From Minisyncoccota bacterium (lineage in GTDB: Bacteria > Patescibacteriota > Minisyncoccia > UBA6257 > 2-01-FULL-56-20): a DNA stretch of 11,800 nt. The position numbers and the translations under genes were made by a program. Shown piece after piece: positions 1-5,120 of this stretch (positions are counted from its first letter, which is position 1; the number at the start of each line of letters is the position of its first letter). The notes under the pieces are model-generated. The model saw only the letters and a list, made by a program, of their open reading frames with translations, had not been told where the DNA came from and ran no database searches. Location: assembly GCA_031291905.1 (NCBI GenBank), contig JARLIC010000074.1, positions 1 through 11,800 of the forward strand, given 5' to 3'.

Positions 1-233
1 GCCGCTTCCGTCGCGCATTTTCCGATGGCGATGAAGATGACGTCGCGCACCGCGGAAAGGTCGATGACCTCGTTGCCGAGCAGGAGGGTCTGTTTTCCGT
101 CCGCCATCCCGACCTGTATCATCTCGCGCATCACCTGCTCCGTGTCGATCGCTTCGAGCCCGTCTTCGGCGATCTTGAGCGTTGCGCGCCGCGCATCCGA
201 AACGGCGAGCTCGTTGAAGTTCTGGATCTTCAT
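1..233 (-). CDS. Glycerate 2-kinase-like protein (DUF4147 family), N-terminal part, cut by window edge
   Basis: Reading the minus strand from the ATG at 233 gives 77 open codons to the window edge. The protein begins MKIQNFNELAVSDARRATL and contains a GLEAIDTEQ segment and a DLSAVRDVIFIAIGKCATEA segment. This pattern (a helical start, a 'G-L-x-A-[IV]-D' segment, then a beta strand ending in 'GKxA') matches the N-terminal domain of the DUF4147/MOFRL glycerate kinases, which phosphorylate glycerate to 2-phosphoglycerate. The C-terminal MOFRL domain would lie outside the window. A TATAAT box at 249-244 sits ten bases before the ATG and no Shine-Dalgarno sequence is visible. An in-frame ATG at 245 overlaps the -10 box and is an unlikely start. 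The family call comes from remembered motifs in 77 residues only, so it is moderate. Confidence 0.72.
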   Translation of the reverse strand, partial: MKIQNFNELAVSDARRATLKIAEDGLEAIDTEQVMREMIQVGMADGKQTLLLGNEVIDLSAVRDVIFIAIGKCATEA

Positions 234-243
234 GATTGACTTC

Positions 244-249
244 ATTATA
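244..249 (-). promoter_or_regulatory. -10 box of the glycerate kinase-like gene
   Basis: The minus strand reads TATAAT, then ten bases, then the ATG at 233. No convincing -35 element is seen 16-18 bases upstream (the sequence there is GAGCAA). If used, the 5' leader would be only about four bases. Confidence 0.5.
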
Positions 250-297
250 ACGCCGCCGTGACGTTTTTGCTCGATCGTGCCCGATTGTGGGGAGCCG

Positions 298-325
298 TTG
301 ATTTTTTCCCGGAAAACCGTAGAAT
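298..325 (+). promoter_or_regulatory. Promoter of tRNA-Gly
   Basis: TTGATT (298-303), a 16-base spacer, then TAGAAT (320-325). The predicted transcription start is about 12 bases before the mature tRNA 5' end. The box sequences are near sigma70 consensus. Confidence 0.55.
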
Positions 326-343
326 GATGGGGCAGTTGTTGCC

Positions 344-418
344 GCGGGTATCGTATAGCGGCTATTATGGCACCTTGCCAAGGTGCAGATACGGGTCCGA
401 CTCCCGTTACCCGCTCCA
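344..418 (+). tRNA. tRNA-Gly (anticodon GCC)
   Basis: A full cloverleaf can be folded by eye. The acceptor stem is GCGGGTA (344-350) with TACCCGC (408-414), followed by T73 and an encoded CCA (416-418). The D arm is short and weak, with GTAT facing TTAT around the loop AGCGGCTA. The anticodon stem GCACC/GGTGC encloses the loop TTGCCAA, giving anticodon GCC and therefore glycine. The T arm is ACGGG/CCCGT around the loop TCCGACT. The T loop has C where nearly all elongator tRNAs have T55 (pseudouridine). The gene stands alone with its own promoter and terminator. Confidence 0.95.
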
Positions 419-420
419 TA

Positions 421-460
421 AATACAAAACACCCTCTATAGAGAGAGGGTGTTTTGTATT
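421..460 (+). terminator. Hairpin terminator after tRNA-Gly
   Basis: A perfect 17-bp inverted repeat (421-437 with 444-460) around a six-base loop starts two bases after the tRNA. The right arm contains GGGTGTTTTGTATTT, so the U-rich tract lies within and just beyond the stem. The left arm is A-rich, so it could also stop transcription arriving from the other side. Confidence 0.8.
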
Positions 461-480
461 TGCAGTGCAGGCGAGCAGGG

Positions 481-512
481 AATAAGAAAACGCCGCTGGA
501 AAACCAGCGGCG
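481..512 (-). terminator. Terminator of the small HEAT-like gene
   Basis: On the minus strand the 9-bp stem CGCCGCTGG/CCAGCGGCG (491-499 with 504-512) has a TTTT loop and is followed by TTTTCTTATT. It lies 19 bases past the stop codon of the 532-858 gene. Confidence 0.8.
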
Positions 513-531
513 CATAGGGAACAAAAACGAT

Positions 532-858
532 TCAATTGATGGAGAGGGTACCCGAGGCGGACCTTCGGAGCGTCTCGACGACCTCGGCGTTTTTGGCATT
601 CGCTTCGAATGCGGCGATCGATTCCTTGACGCCCGGCTGGTCGGAGAGGTCAATACTCAGATAGCCGTAGGCGGCGTACTGCACCTCCGGCCTCTTGTCG
701 TTCAGCATTGCGCAAAGTGCCCGCACCGCTTCTGCGCTCTTTGTGTGCACGGCGAGTGCGCCTATCTCGTTCGCCAGAAAGCAGGGAGGGTATTGGGATT
801 TCGCCACGTCGGCCATCTGCTCGACAAATCCGGCCAAAACCTGATCGGGCTTGCTCAT
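532..858 (-). CDS. Small HEAT-repeat-like protein of unknown function (108 aa)
   Basis: The predicted product is an acidic, all-helical cytoplasmic protein starting MSKPDQVLAGFVEQMADVAKS, with no signal peptide or membrane segment. The middle (AEAVRALCAMLNDKRPEVQYAAYGYLSID) has the 'A-V-x-x-L-x-x-[ML]-L-x-D-x-x-x-E-V-[QR]-x-A-A' spacing of a HEAT or Armadillo-type helical pair, a fold usually used for protein binding. The start at 858 is preferred over an upstream in-frame ATG at 927. AAAGGA lies six bases before it, and the predicted transcription start (about 888) lies between the two ATGs. The unit is monocistronic, with a perfect consensus promoter and its own terminator, which suggests high constitutive expression. 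I do not recognise a named family and the HEAT assignment is an inference from pattern. Confidence 0.75.
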   Translation of the reverse strand: MSKPDQVLAGFVEQMADVAKSQYPPCFLANEIGALAVHTKSAEAVRALCAMLNDKRPEVQYAAYGYLSIDLSDQPGVKESIAAFEANAKNAEVVETLRRSASGTLSIN

Positions 859-894
859 AAGGTTTCCTTTCTTCTTCGTAAAACAACTGCCCGC

Positions 895-923
895 ATTATA
901 CGTTCTGAAAGTAATTCTGTCAA
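895..923 (-). promoter_or_regulatory. Perfect sigma70 consensus promoter of the HEAT-like gene
   Basis: The minus strand reads TTGACA (923-918), exactly 17 bases, then TATAAT (900-895). Both hexamers match consensus at every position. The predicted start is near 888, giving a leader of about 30 bases that contains the AAAGGA ribosome site. Confidence 0.85.
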
Positions 924-969
924 ACAAGGAGAATAAAAATAAAACAACGGGGATATTCCTCCGGAACTC

Positions 970-998
970 TGGACAAAGAGGCTTAAACGTTCTATAAG
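970..998 (+). promoter_or_regulatory. Promoter of the small secreted protein gene
   Basis: TGGACA (970-975), a 17-base spacer, then TATAAG (993-998). The transcript would start near 1005, just upstream of the GGAGGT ribosome site. The same TGGACAAA -35 core with a 17-base spacer precedes the RlpA-like gene. Confidence 0.6.
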
Positions 999-1017
999 GA
1001 AAAAGCGGAGGTGCAAC

Positions 1018-1428
1018 ATGAAGGTTGCCACAGCGGTAGTATGGGCGTTTCTTTTCGGAAGCGCCGCAGTGGCGGTCCCTCAGGGGCCGCAGCAGGCATC
1101 GGGCGTCGACGGGAAGCAGTATGCGATCATGACGTCCGTGTTGGATGCTCCTCGCCAGTCCTACGAGAAGAACTGCCAGTTCTTCTATTGGAGCAAGGTG
1201 CTGGGGGACGGGAACGAGCTGGTTGGTTTCCGGTTCACCCGCAACGGCGTGGTGGAGCGTCCGGTAGTGCGCATAAAGAACCTTTCAATAGCGATCGACG
1301 AGAAGATCCAGTCGCCGACCGCGCAGGAGGTCAGTACGGATGGCGGAGGCCACTATATACTCCGCATGAACGGGCGCGATCATGGCGCCGATGGCGAGTG
1401 TCTCGCCGGTATTGCGCTCATGAGATAG
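1018..1428 (+). CDS. Small secreted protein, unknown function (136 aa)
   Basis: The start is fixed by GGAGGT five bases before the ATG. The first roughly 19 residues (MKVATAVVWAFLFGSAAVA) form a short hydrophobic signal sequence with a plausible cleavage after AVA. The mature part is about 117 residues and looks beta-rich (alternating segments such as GFRFTRNGVVERPVVRIKNLSIAI). It contains two cysteines, C53 and C128, which could form one disulfide outside the cell. No known domain or motif was recognised. The gene has its own promoter and a strong terminator, so it is a single-gene unit, placed before a large secreted wall-binding protein on the same strand. It could be an envelope or periplasm-like space protein; that is inference. 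Confidence 0.8.
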   Translation: MKVATAVVWAFLFGSAAVAVPQGPQQASGVDGKQYAIMTSVLDAPRQSYEKNCQFFYWSKVLGDGNELVGFRFTRNGVVERPVVRIKNLSIAIDEKIQSPTAQEVSTDGGGHYILRMNGRDHGADGECLAGIALMR

Positions 1429-1446
1429 GGCGGCCACGCGCCGCCT

Positions 1447-1474
1447 GCCGCAGGAATATTCCTGCGGCTTTTTT
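1447..1474 (+). terminator. Terminator of the small secreted protein gene
   Basis: A perfect 22-base palindrome (1447-1468, beginning GCCGCAGGAAT) is followed by six T residues (1469-1474). Confidence 0.9.
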
Positions 1475-1491
1475 ATTGCGCGCATTCCTCC

Positions 1492-1497
1492 TATACT
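1492..1497 (+). promoter_or_regulatory. -10 box of the Ig-like/wall-binding protein gene
   Basis: TATACT lies six bases before the ATG at 1504, which puts the predicted first transcribed base on the A of the start codon. The -35 zone at 17 bp falls on the T tract of the preceding terminator and is poor. An alternative pairing is TTGCGC (1476-1481), 17 bases, TATATA (1499-1504); that would start transcription near 1511 and favour the GTG start at 1534. Confidence 0.4.
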
Positions 1498-1503
1498 ATA
1501 TAT

Positions 1504-3105
1504 ATGTCCACATCAACACGAGCGGGGTTTCCGGTGAAAAGGTTCGGTATCGTCCTTGCGGCGGCCTTGTTTGTGCTGGCCGGCGTGGCCGTGCCCGCCG
1601 CGCATGCCGCGACGCCGGTCGTGCTTTCCGCAAAGATCACGAGCGGGACGACGGTGGCGGTCTCGTTCTCCGAACCGGTGGCGACGAGCATGGGGAATTA
1701 CGGTAACTTCACGGGTGCGCTTTCCGGCAGGAGTCTGATCGGGTTCAGCGGCAGCGGCACGAATACGGTGACGCTCACCTTCAGCGGCAGTGCGTTCCCC
1801 GGCGGCTCGAGCGGAGGATTGACCGTCTCGAACGGGACCGTGAGCGTGAGCGACGGGTCGTCCTTTACGAACGGCGGCGTGAGTGTCGTCGACGGGCGCG
1901 CGCCCTCGCTGGTCGCATTCTCCGTCTCGTCGGGCGACGGCCAGACCGCGCTCGGCACGGTCGGCAACCAGCTCAATATCTCGTTCACGATGAGCGCTTC
2001 CATTCTGAGCGAGCGCGTCACATTGAACGGCCACACCCTGTATCCGAGCGGCGGCGGCGCGGGACCGTACACCGCGGGCTATTCGCTCACCGCGCAGGAT
2101 GCGTCGTATTCGCAGATCCCGATCGTCGTCACCTACACCGATCAGTACGGCAACACCGGCACGGTGAATTTCACTTTTAACAATTCCGCGACGATCGCCA
2201 CGCAGGGCTCGTCGGGCACGACCATCCCCATCATCTCGTCCATCACCTCGAACGCGCGGAGCACCGGCTGGCTGAAGGTCGGCGATTCGATCACGTTCAC
2301 GCTCCTGCCCTATGCCGCGGCACCGAACGCTCAGGTGACGGGTTCGTACAACGGCGTGTCGCTCGTGTGGTCCACGAATAACGGGGGAGTGACCTACACC
2401 GGGACCTACACCGTCGCATCGGGGAACTCCGACCAGCAGATACCCATCCAGATCGGGGGCGTCACGCTCACCGACCAATACGGCACCGTGAGCGCGCCGG
2501 TCAGCGGCACCGACGTGGCGAAGATGATCAGCGCCAATTCGCCGTACATCTATGAGTCCGTGCCGATCCCGTCGGCCACCGGCAATCTCAACCCCTCGTA
2601 TTCGTTCGTCTCGAACAAGGACGGCACTCTTACCTACGGCGGCGACTGCGTGAGCCCCGCGTCGTCGGCGGTGCGCGGCAACAACACGATCACCTTCATC
2701 AACCTCACCGCCGGCCTTCACAACAACTGCACCGTCACCGTGACGGACAACGCGGGCAACGTCGGCAATATCCTGCGGGTAAGCGCGTTCACCATACTCG
2801 GCGCGGGCGGCACCGGGACATCCGTCAATACCACCACTACTCCGACGACCGGCACCACAAGCACCGGATCGACCACCGCGACCACTTACACATTCACCTC
2901 GTTCCTTAGTACCGGCTCGACCGGCACGCAAGTCACCAATTTACAGAACTATCTTACGCAGAAAGGATTCTACTCGGGGCCGGTCACCGGCTATTTCGGC
3001 TCGCTCACCGCCGTCGCGGTGGCGAAATATCAGACGGCACACGGCATAAGCGCGGTGGGATACGTGGGGCCGGGCACCCGCGCGGCCCTGAACATCGGGG
3101 AATAG
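1504..3105 (+). CDS. Secreted Ig-like multi-domain protein with C-terminal peptidoglycan-binding domain (533 aa)
   Basis: An N-terminal signal peptide (KRFGIVLAAALFVLAGVAV, cleavage likely after AHA at about residue 35) is followed by about four beta-sandwich modules. They span residues 36-135 (contains VAVSFSEPV), 136-233 (ends at TDQYGNTGTVNFTF), 240-335 (TDQYGTVSAPV) and 345-430 (TDNAGNVGNILRV). The repeated 'T-D-x-[YA]-G-[NT]' end motif is typical of bacterial Ig-like domains. A Thr/Ser linker (436-467) leads to a PG_binding_1-type domain (469-533, TGTQVTNLQNYLTQKGFY and FGSLTAVAVAKYQ). C382 and C409 could form a disulfide. The likely role is a cell-wall-attached surface or adhesion protein; ligand unknown. 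The start may be the ATG at 1504 (leaderless) or the GTG at 1534, which gives a standard-length signal peptide; neither has a good Shine-Dalgarno sequence. Confidence 0.88.
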   Translation: MSTSTRAGFPVKRFGIVLAAALFVLAGVAVPAAHAATPVVLSAKITSGTTVAVSFSEPVATSMGNYGNFTGALSGRSLIGFSGSGTNTVTLTFSGSAFPGGSSGGLTVSNGTVSVSDGSSFTNGGVSVVDGRAPSLVAFSVSSGDGQTALGTVGNQLNISFTMSASILSERVTLNGHTLYPSGGGAGPYTAGYSLTAQDASYSQIPIVVTYTDQYGNTGTVNFTFNNSATIATQGSSGTTIPIISSITSNARSTGWLKVGDSITFTLLPYAAAPNAQVTGSYNGVSLVWSTNNGGVTYTGTYTVASGNSDQQIPIQIGGVTLTDQYGTVSAPVSGTDVAKMISANSPYIYESVPIPSATGNLNPSYSFVSNKDGTLTYGGDCVSPASSAVRGNNTITFINLTAGLHNNCTVTVTDNAGNVGNILRVSAFTILGAGGTGTSVNTTTTPTTGTTSTGSTTATTYTFTSFLSTGSTGTQVTNLQNYLTQKGFYSGPVTGYFGSLTAVAVAKYQTAHGISAVGYVGPGTRAALNIGE

Positions 3106-3152
3106 GAACGCTGCGATCGTACGGTCAAAACGGCATATTTCCCGCTTCCCAC

Positions 3153-3181
3153 TGGACAAAAGCGAATAAATATGATATATA
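3153..3181 (+). promoter_or_regulatory. Promoter of the RlpA-like gene
   Basis: TGGACA (3153-3158), a 17-base spacer, then TATATA (3176-3181). The predicted start near 3188 leaves a leader of about 168 bases before the TTG start codon, the longest in the window. The leader holds a weak GGTGT/GCACC stem near 3241-3267 but no structure I can name. Confidence 0.5.
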
Positions 3182-3340
3182 TAGTCCAGCTCACGGAAAG
3201 GACCGCGTCTTCTTTTTACCTCGTGCAACCTTTTGCGGGCGGTGTTCGTACTGTTTTATAGCACCTATCACAAAGCGAAAGGAACCAGTGCAGTGTATCA
3301 TCCTTATGCGCCTCTTCCCCACCCAAACCGCAACCATAAC

Positions 3341-3358
3341 CACAAGGAGGAATCGTTG
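3341..3358 (+). promoter_or_regulatory. Strong ribosome binding site deciding a TTG start
   Basis: AAGGAGG (3344-3350) with a five-base spacer to TTG. It is the best Shine-Dalgarno in the window and is the reason for choosing the TTG over the longer frame. Confidence 0.8.
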
Positions 3359-3805
3359 ATTCGTTTTTTCAAATGGCTGTTGTCCGAAATGCTGCTTCTT
3401 GCAGTGATCGTCTTTTTTACAATAGTGACGACCACGCTGATCCGTCCGGCATCGGCATCGCCTTCTTTGTTCCACACGGTGCAGCACGCCGTATGGCATC
3501 GTGGAAACGCGTCGTGGTACGGACCGAGGTTCTTCAACCATCGCCGCAAGGACGGTACGCGATATCTCAAAAACGAGATATTCGTGGCCCATCGGACCTA
3601 TCCGATAGGCACCGTGCTTCGCGTGGTCAACCTGAAGAACCGGCGCGCCGTCGAGGTCGTGGTGCGCGATCGCGGACCGTATCGGGATAAACACAAACCG
3701 GAACAGGTCACGTGTCAGCTCGACCTGTCCGCAAAAGCGGCAGCCATGCTCGGCATGATGGAGGACGGTATCGTGCCCGTGGCATATCAGGTGATCCGCC
3801 GTTAA
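3356..3805 (+). CDS. Minimal RlpA-like protein (double-psi beta-barrel), membrane-anchored or secreted (149 aa)
   Basis: Residues 50-147 carry the RlpA double-psi beta-barrel signature: GNASWYGPRFF, then AHRTYPIGT (His79), then VVNLKNRRAVEVVVRDRGPY (Asp105), then LDLSAKAAAMLGM. In studied RlpA proteins the conserved His and Asp belong to the active site of a peptidoglycan lytic transglycosylase acting at the septum. Residues 8-28 are a hydrophobic signal or anchor segment, with a possible cleavage after ASA at residue 35. There is no SPOR domain, so denuded-glycan targeting as in Proteobacteria is not expected. The start is the TTG at 3356: AAGGAGG, a full Shine-Dalgarno, lies five bases upstream. 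The frame stays open back to 3233 but has no ribosome site there. Confidence 0.9.
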   Translation: MIRFFKWLLSEMLLLAVIVFFTIVTTTLIRPASASPSLFHTVQHAVWHRGNASWYGPRFFNHRRKDGTRYLKNEIFVAHRTYPIGTVLRVVNLKNRRAVEVVVRDRGPYRDKHKPEQVTCQLDLSAKAAAMLGMMEDGIVPVAYQVIRR

Positions 3806-3828
3806 CAATGCTCCTTTCTTTTTTTCCC

Positions 3829-3871
3829 GGCGGCCCGTCGTCACCATGACGATTGCGGCCGCCTTTTTTTT
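3829..3871 (+). terminator. Terminator of the RlpA-like gene, overlapping the dcd promoter
   Basis: The stem GGCGGCC/GGCCGCC (3829-3835 with 3857-3863) continues, after an internal loop, into TCGTCA/TGACGA, and is followed by eight T residues (3864-3871). The -35 box of dcd (TTGCGG, 3853-3858) lies in the right arm. Confidence 0.8.
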
Positions 3872-3881
3872 ACCCTATAAT
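3853..3881 (+). promoter_or_regulatory. Promoter of dcd-tmk
   Basis: TTGCGG (3853-3858), 17 bases, then a perfect TATAAT (3876-3881). The predicted transcription start is about 3888, two bases before the dcd ATG. The spacer is largely the T tract of the upstream terminator. Confidence 0.65.
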
Positions 3882-3889
3882 CATCAATA

Positions 3890-4480
3890 ATGATCCTTTC
3901 GGACCGCGACATAAAGAAGTCACTGAAGGAAGGGCGCATCGTCATCGAGCCGATGTTCCCCAATTCGCTCCAACCGGCCTCCGTCGATCTGCACTTGGGC
4001 GCCGATTTCCTGATCTTCCGCACGGAGAAACATATCTGCATCGACCCTAAGGAACCGATCGACCACATGATGGAGCGCGCGACGATCGACGAGAAGCACC
4101 AGTTCATCATCCACCCGGGCGAGTTCAGCCTCGGCATGACCTACGAGACGGTCGGTGTGGGGGACGACATCGTGGGCCGCCTGGAAGGGAAATCGTCGCT
4201 CGGCCGCATCGGCCTCATTATTCATGCGACGGCGGGCTATCTTGACCCCGGCAATAAATTGAAAATGACACTCGAGCTGCACAACGTGTCGCCGCTCCCG
4301 ATCAAGCTCTACTATAAGATGCCGATCGCGCAGATGTCCTTCACCCCGCTCACGTCTCCCGCGGAGCATCCGTACGGAAGGGCGAAGCTCGGCAGCAAAT
4401 ATTACGGTGCGATGAAGCCGCAGGCGTCGCAGTATTGGAAGAATTTCAAGAAGAACAGCGACTGGATAAAATTCAAATAA
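3890..4480 (+). CDS. dcd: dCTP deaminase, probably the bifunctional (dUMP-forming) type (196 aa)
   Basis: This cytoplasmic enzyme of the dUTPase/dCTP deaminase fold deaminates dCTP. The core motif is GRLEGKSSLGRIG (residues 97-109), with the Ser and Arg that line the nucleotide site in the family. It is followed by HATAGYLDPG (112-121) and TLEL (127-130), where Glu129 is the expected general base. The C-terminal LTSPAEHPYG...GSKYYG segment (154-173) resembles the tail that closes over the nucleotide. The HATAG/DPG form and the TSPxEHPYG tail are closer to the Mycobacterium-type deaminase-dUTPase, which makes dUMP directly, than to the mono-functional E. coli enzyme; this is an inference from memory. 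The length is normal. There is no Shine-Dalgarno and a TATAAT box only eight bases upstream, so the mRNA is likely nearly leaderless. The stop codon overlaps the tmk start (TAATG). Confidence 0.93.
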   Translation: MILSDRDIKKSLKEGRIVIEPMFPNSLQPASVDLHLGADFLIFRTEKHICIDPKEPIDHMMERATIDEKHQFIIHPGEFSLGMTYETVGVGDDIVGRLEGKSSLGRIGLIIHATAGYLDPGNKLKMTLELHNVSPLPIKLYYKMPIAQMSFTPLTSPAEHPYGRAKLGSKYYGAMKPQASQYWKNFKKNSDWIKFK

Positions 4481-5106
4481 TGAAGCCCGGGTTTTTCATT
4501 CTGGAAGGATGCGAGGCGGCCGGAAAGACGACCCAGCTCAAGCTCATCGAAAAAGCGCTCACCGAACGCGGCTATAATGTGCTCACGACGCACGAGCCGG
4601 GTGGCACTGCCATCGGCGAAGGCATCCGCACTATTCTTCTCGACCCGGCGCATGCCGGCACGATCCAGCCATTCACCAACCTTTTACTTTTTAACGCGTC
4701 ACGCCACCAATGGATGAAGGAGGTAGTGATGCCCGCGTTGGCCGCGGGGAAGATCGTGATCGGTGACCGCTCATTCCTTTCGACGATGGTCTACCAATCG
4801 TACGTGGAAGGGCTCGATGCGGAGTTCACGAAATCGGTCTGCGTGCAGGCGATGGGCGGCGTGATGCCCGATAAGATATTCCTGCTTGATCTTCCCGTTG
4901 AAGAGATCCGCCGCCGCTTGAGCGCCGCCGCCGAGAAAACGACGCGCTACGACGTAATGGACGATTCATTCCATGCAAAAGTGCGCGAAGGCTATTTGGC
5001 ACAGATCGAAAAGTTTCCAGGATTGATCGAAAAGATGGACGGGATGGCGCCGGTGGGGGAGATCAGCGACAAGATCGTCGGCGACATCATCGCGGCCGTC
5101 GGATAG
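4480..5106 (+). CDS. tmk: Thymidylate kinase (208 aa)
   Basis: It phosphorylates dTMP to dTDP with ATP in the cytoplasm. Visible motifs are the P-loop EGCEAAGKTTQ (residues 9-19), EPGGT (39-43), the substrate-side GDRSFLSTMVYQ (95-106), and the Arg-rich lid region RRRLSAAAEKTTRYD (144-158). The normal family pattern at 96-98 is DRY or DRH; here it is DRS, a change next to the nucleotide site. The ATG at 4480 is chosen because it overlaps the dcd stop by one base (TAATG) and gives the normal N-terminus; an upstream in-frame start at 4435 would run into dcd. The coupling suggests co-translation with dcd. The gene ends 15 bases before the stop of the convergent thyX-like gene; only a T7 run (5117-5123) with no clear stem lies between them. 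Confidence 0.93.
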   Translation: MKPGFFILEGCEAAGKTTQLKLIEKALTERGYNVLTTHEPGGTAIGEGIRTILLDPAHAGTIQPFTNLLLFNASRHQWMKEVVMPALAAGKIVIGDRSFLSTMVYQSYVEGLDAEFTKSVCVQAMGGVMPDKIFLLDLPVEEIRRRLSAAAEKTTRYDVMDDSFHAKVREGYLAQIEKFPGLIEKMDGMAPVGEISDKIVGDIIAAVG

Positions 5107-5120
5107 GATCGCGCCTTTTT

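Noticed and set aside
454..936. 160-codon plus-strand frame opposite the HEAT-like gene
   Set aside because: It crosses two hairpin terminator arms and the promoter of the minus-strand gene and has no ribosome site. The minus-strand gene has consensus signals at both ends.
1513..2931. 472-codon open frame on the minus strand, antisense to the Ig-like gene
   Set aside because: The translation is Arg/Gly-rich low-complexity with no domain or ribosome site. The plus-strand frame has a signal peptide, Ig-like repeats and a peptidoglycan-binding domain, so this is a shadow of a GC-rich gene.
3191..3847. 218-codon minus-strand frame opposite the RlpA-like gene
   Set aside because: It is His/Arg-rich with no family pattern, and the plus frame has clear double-psi barrel motifs.
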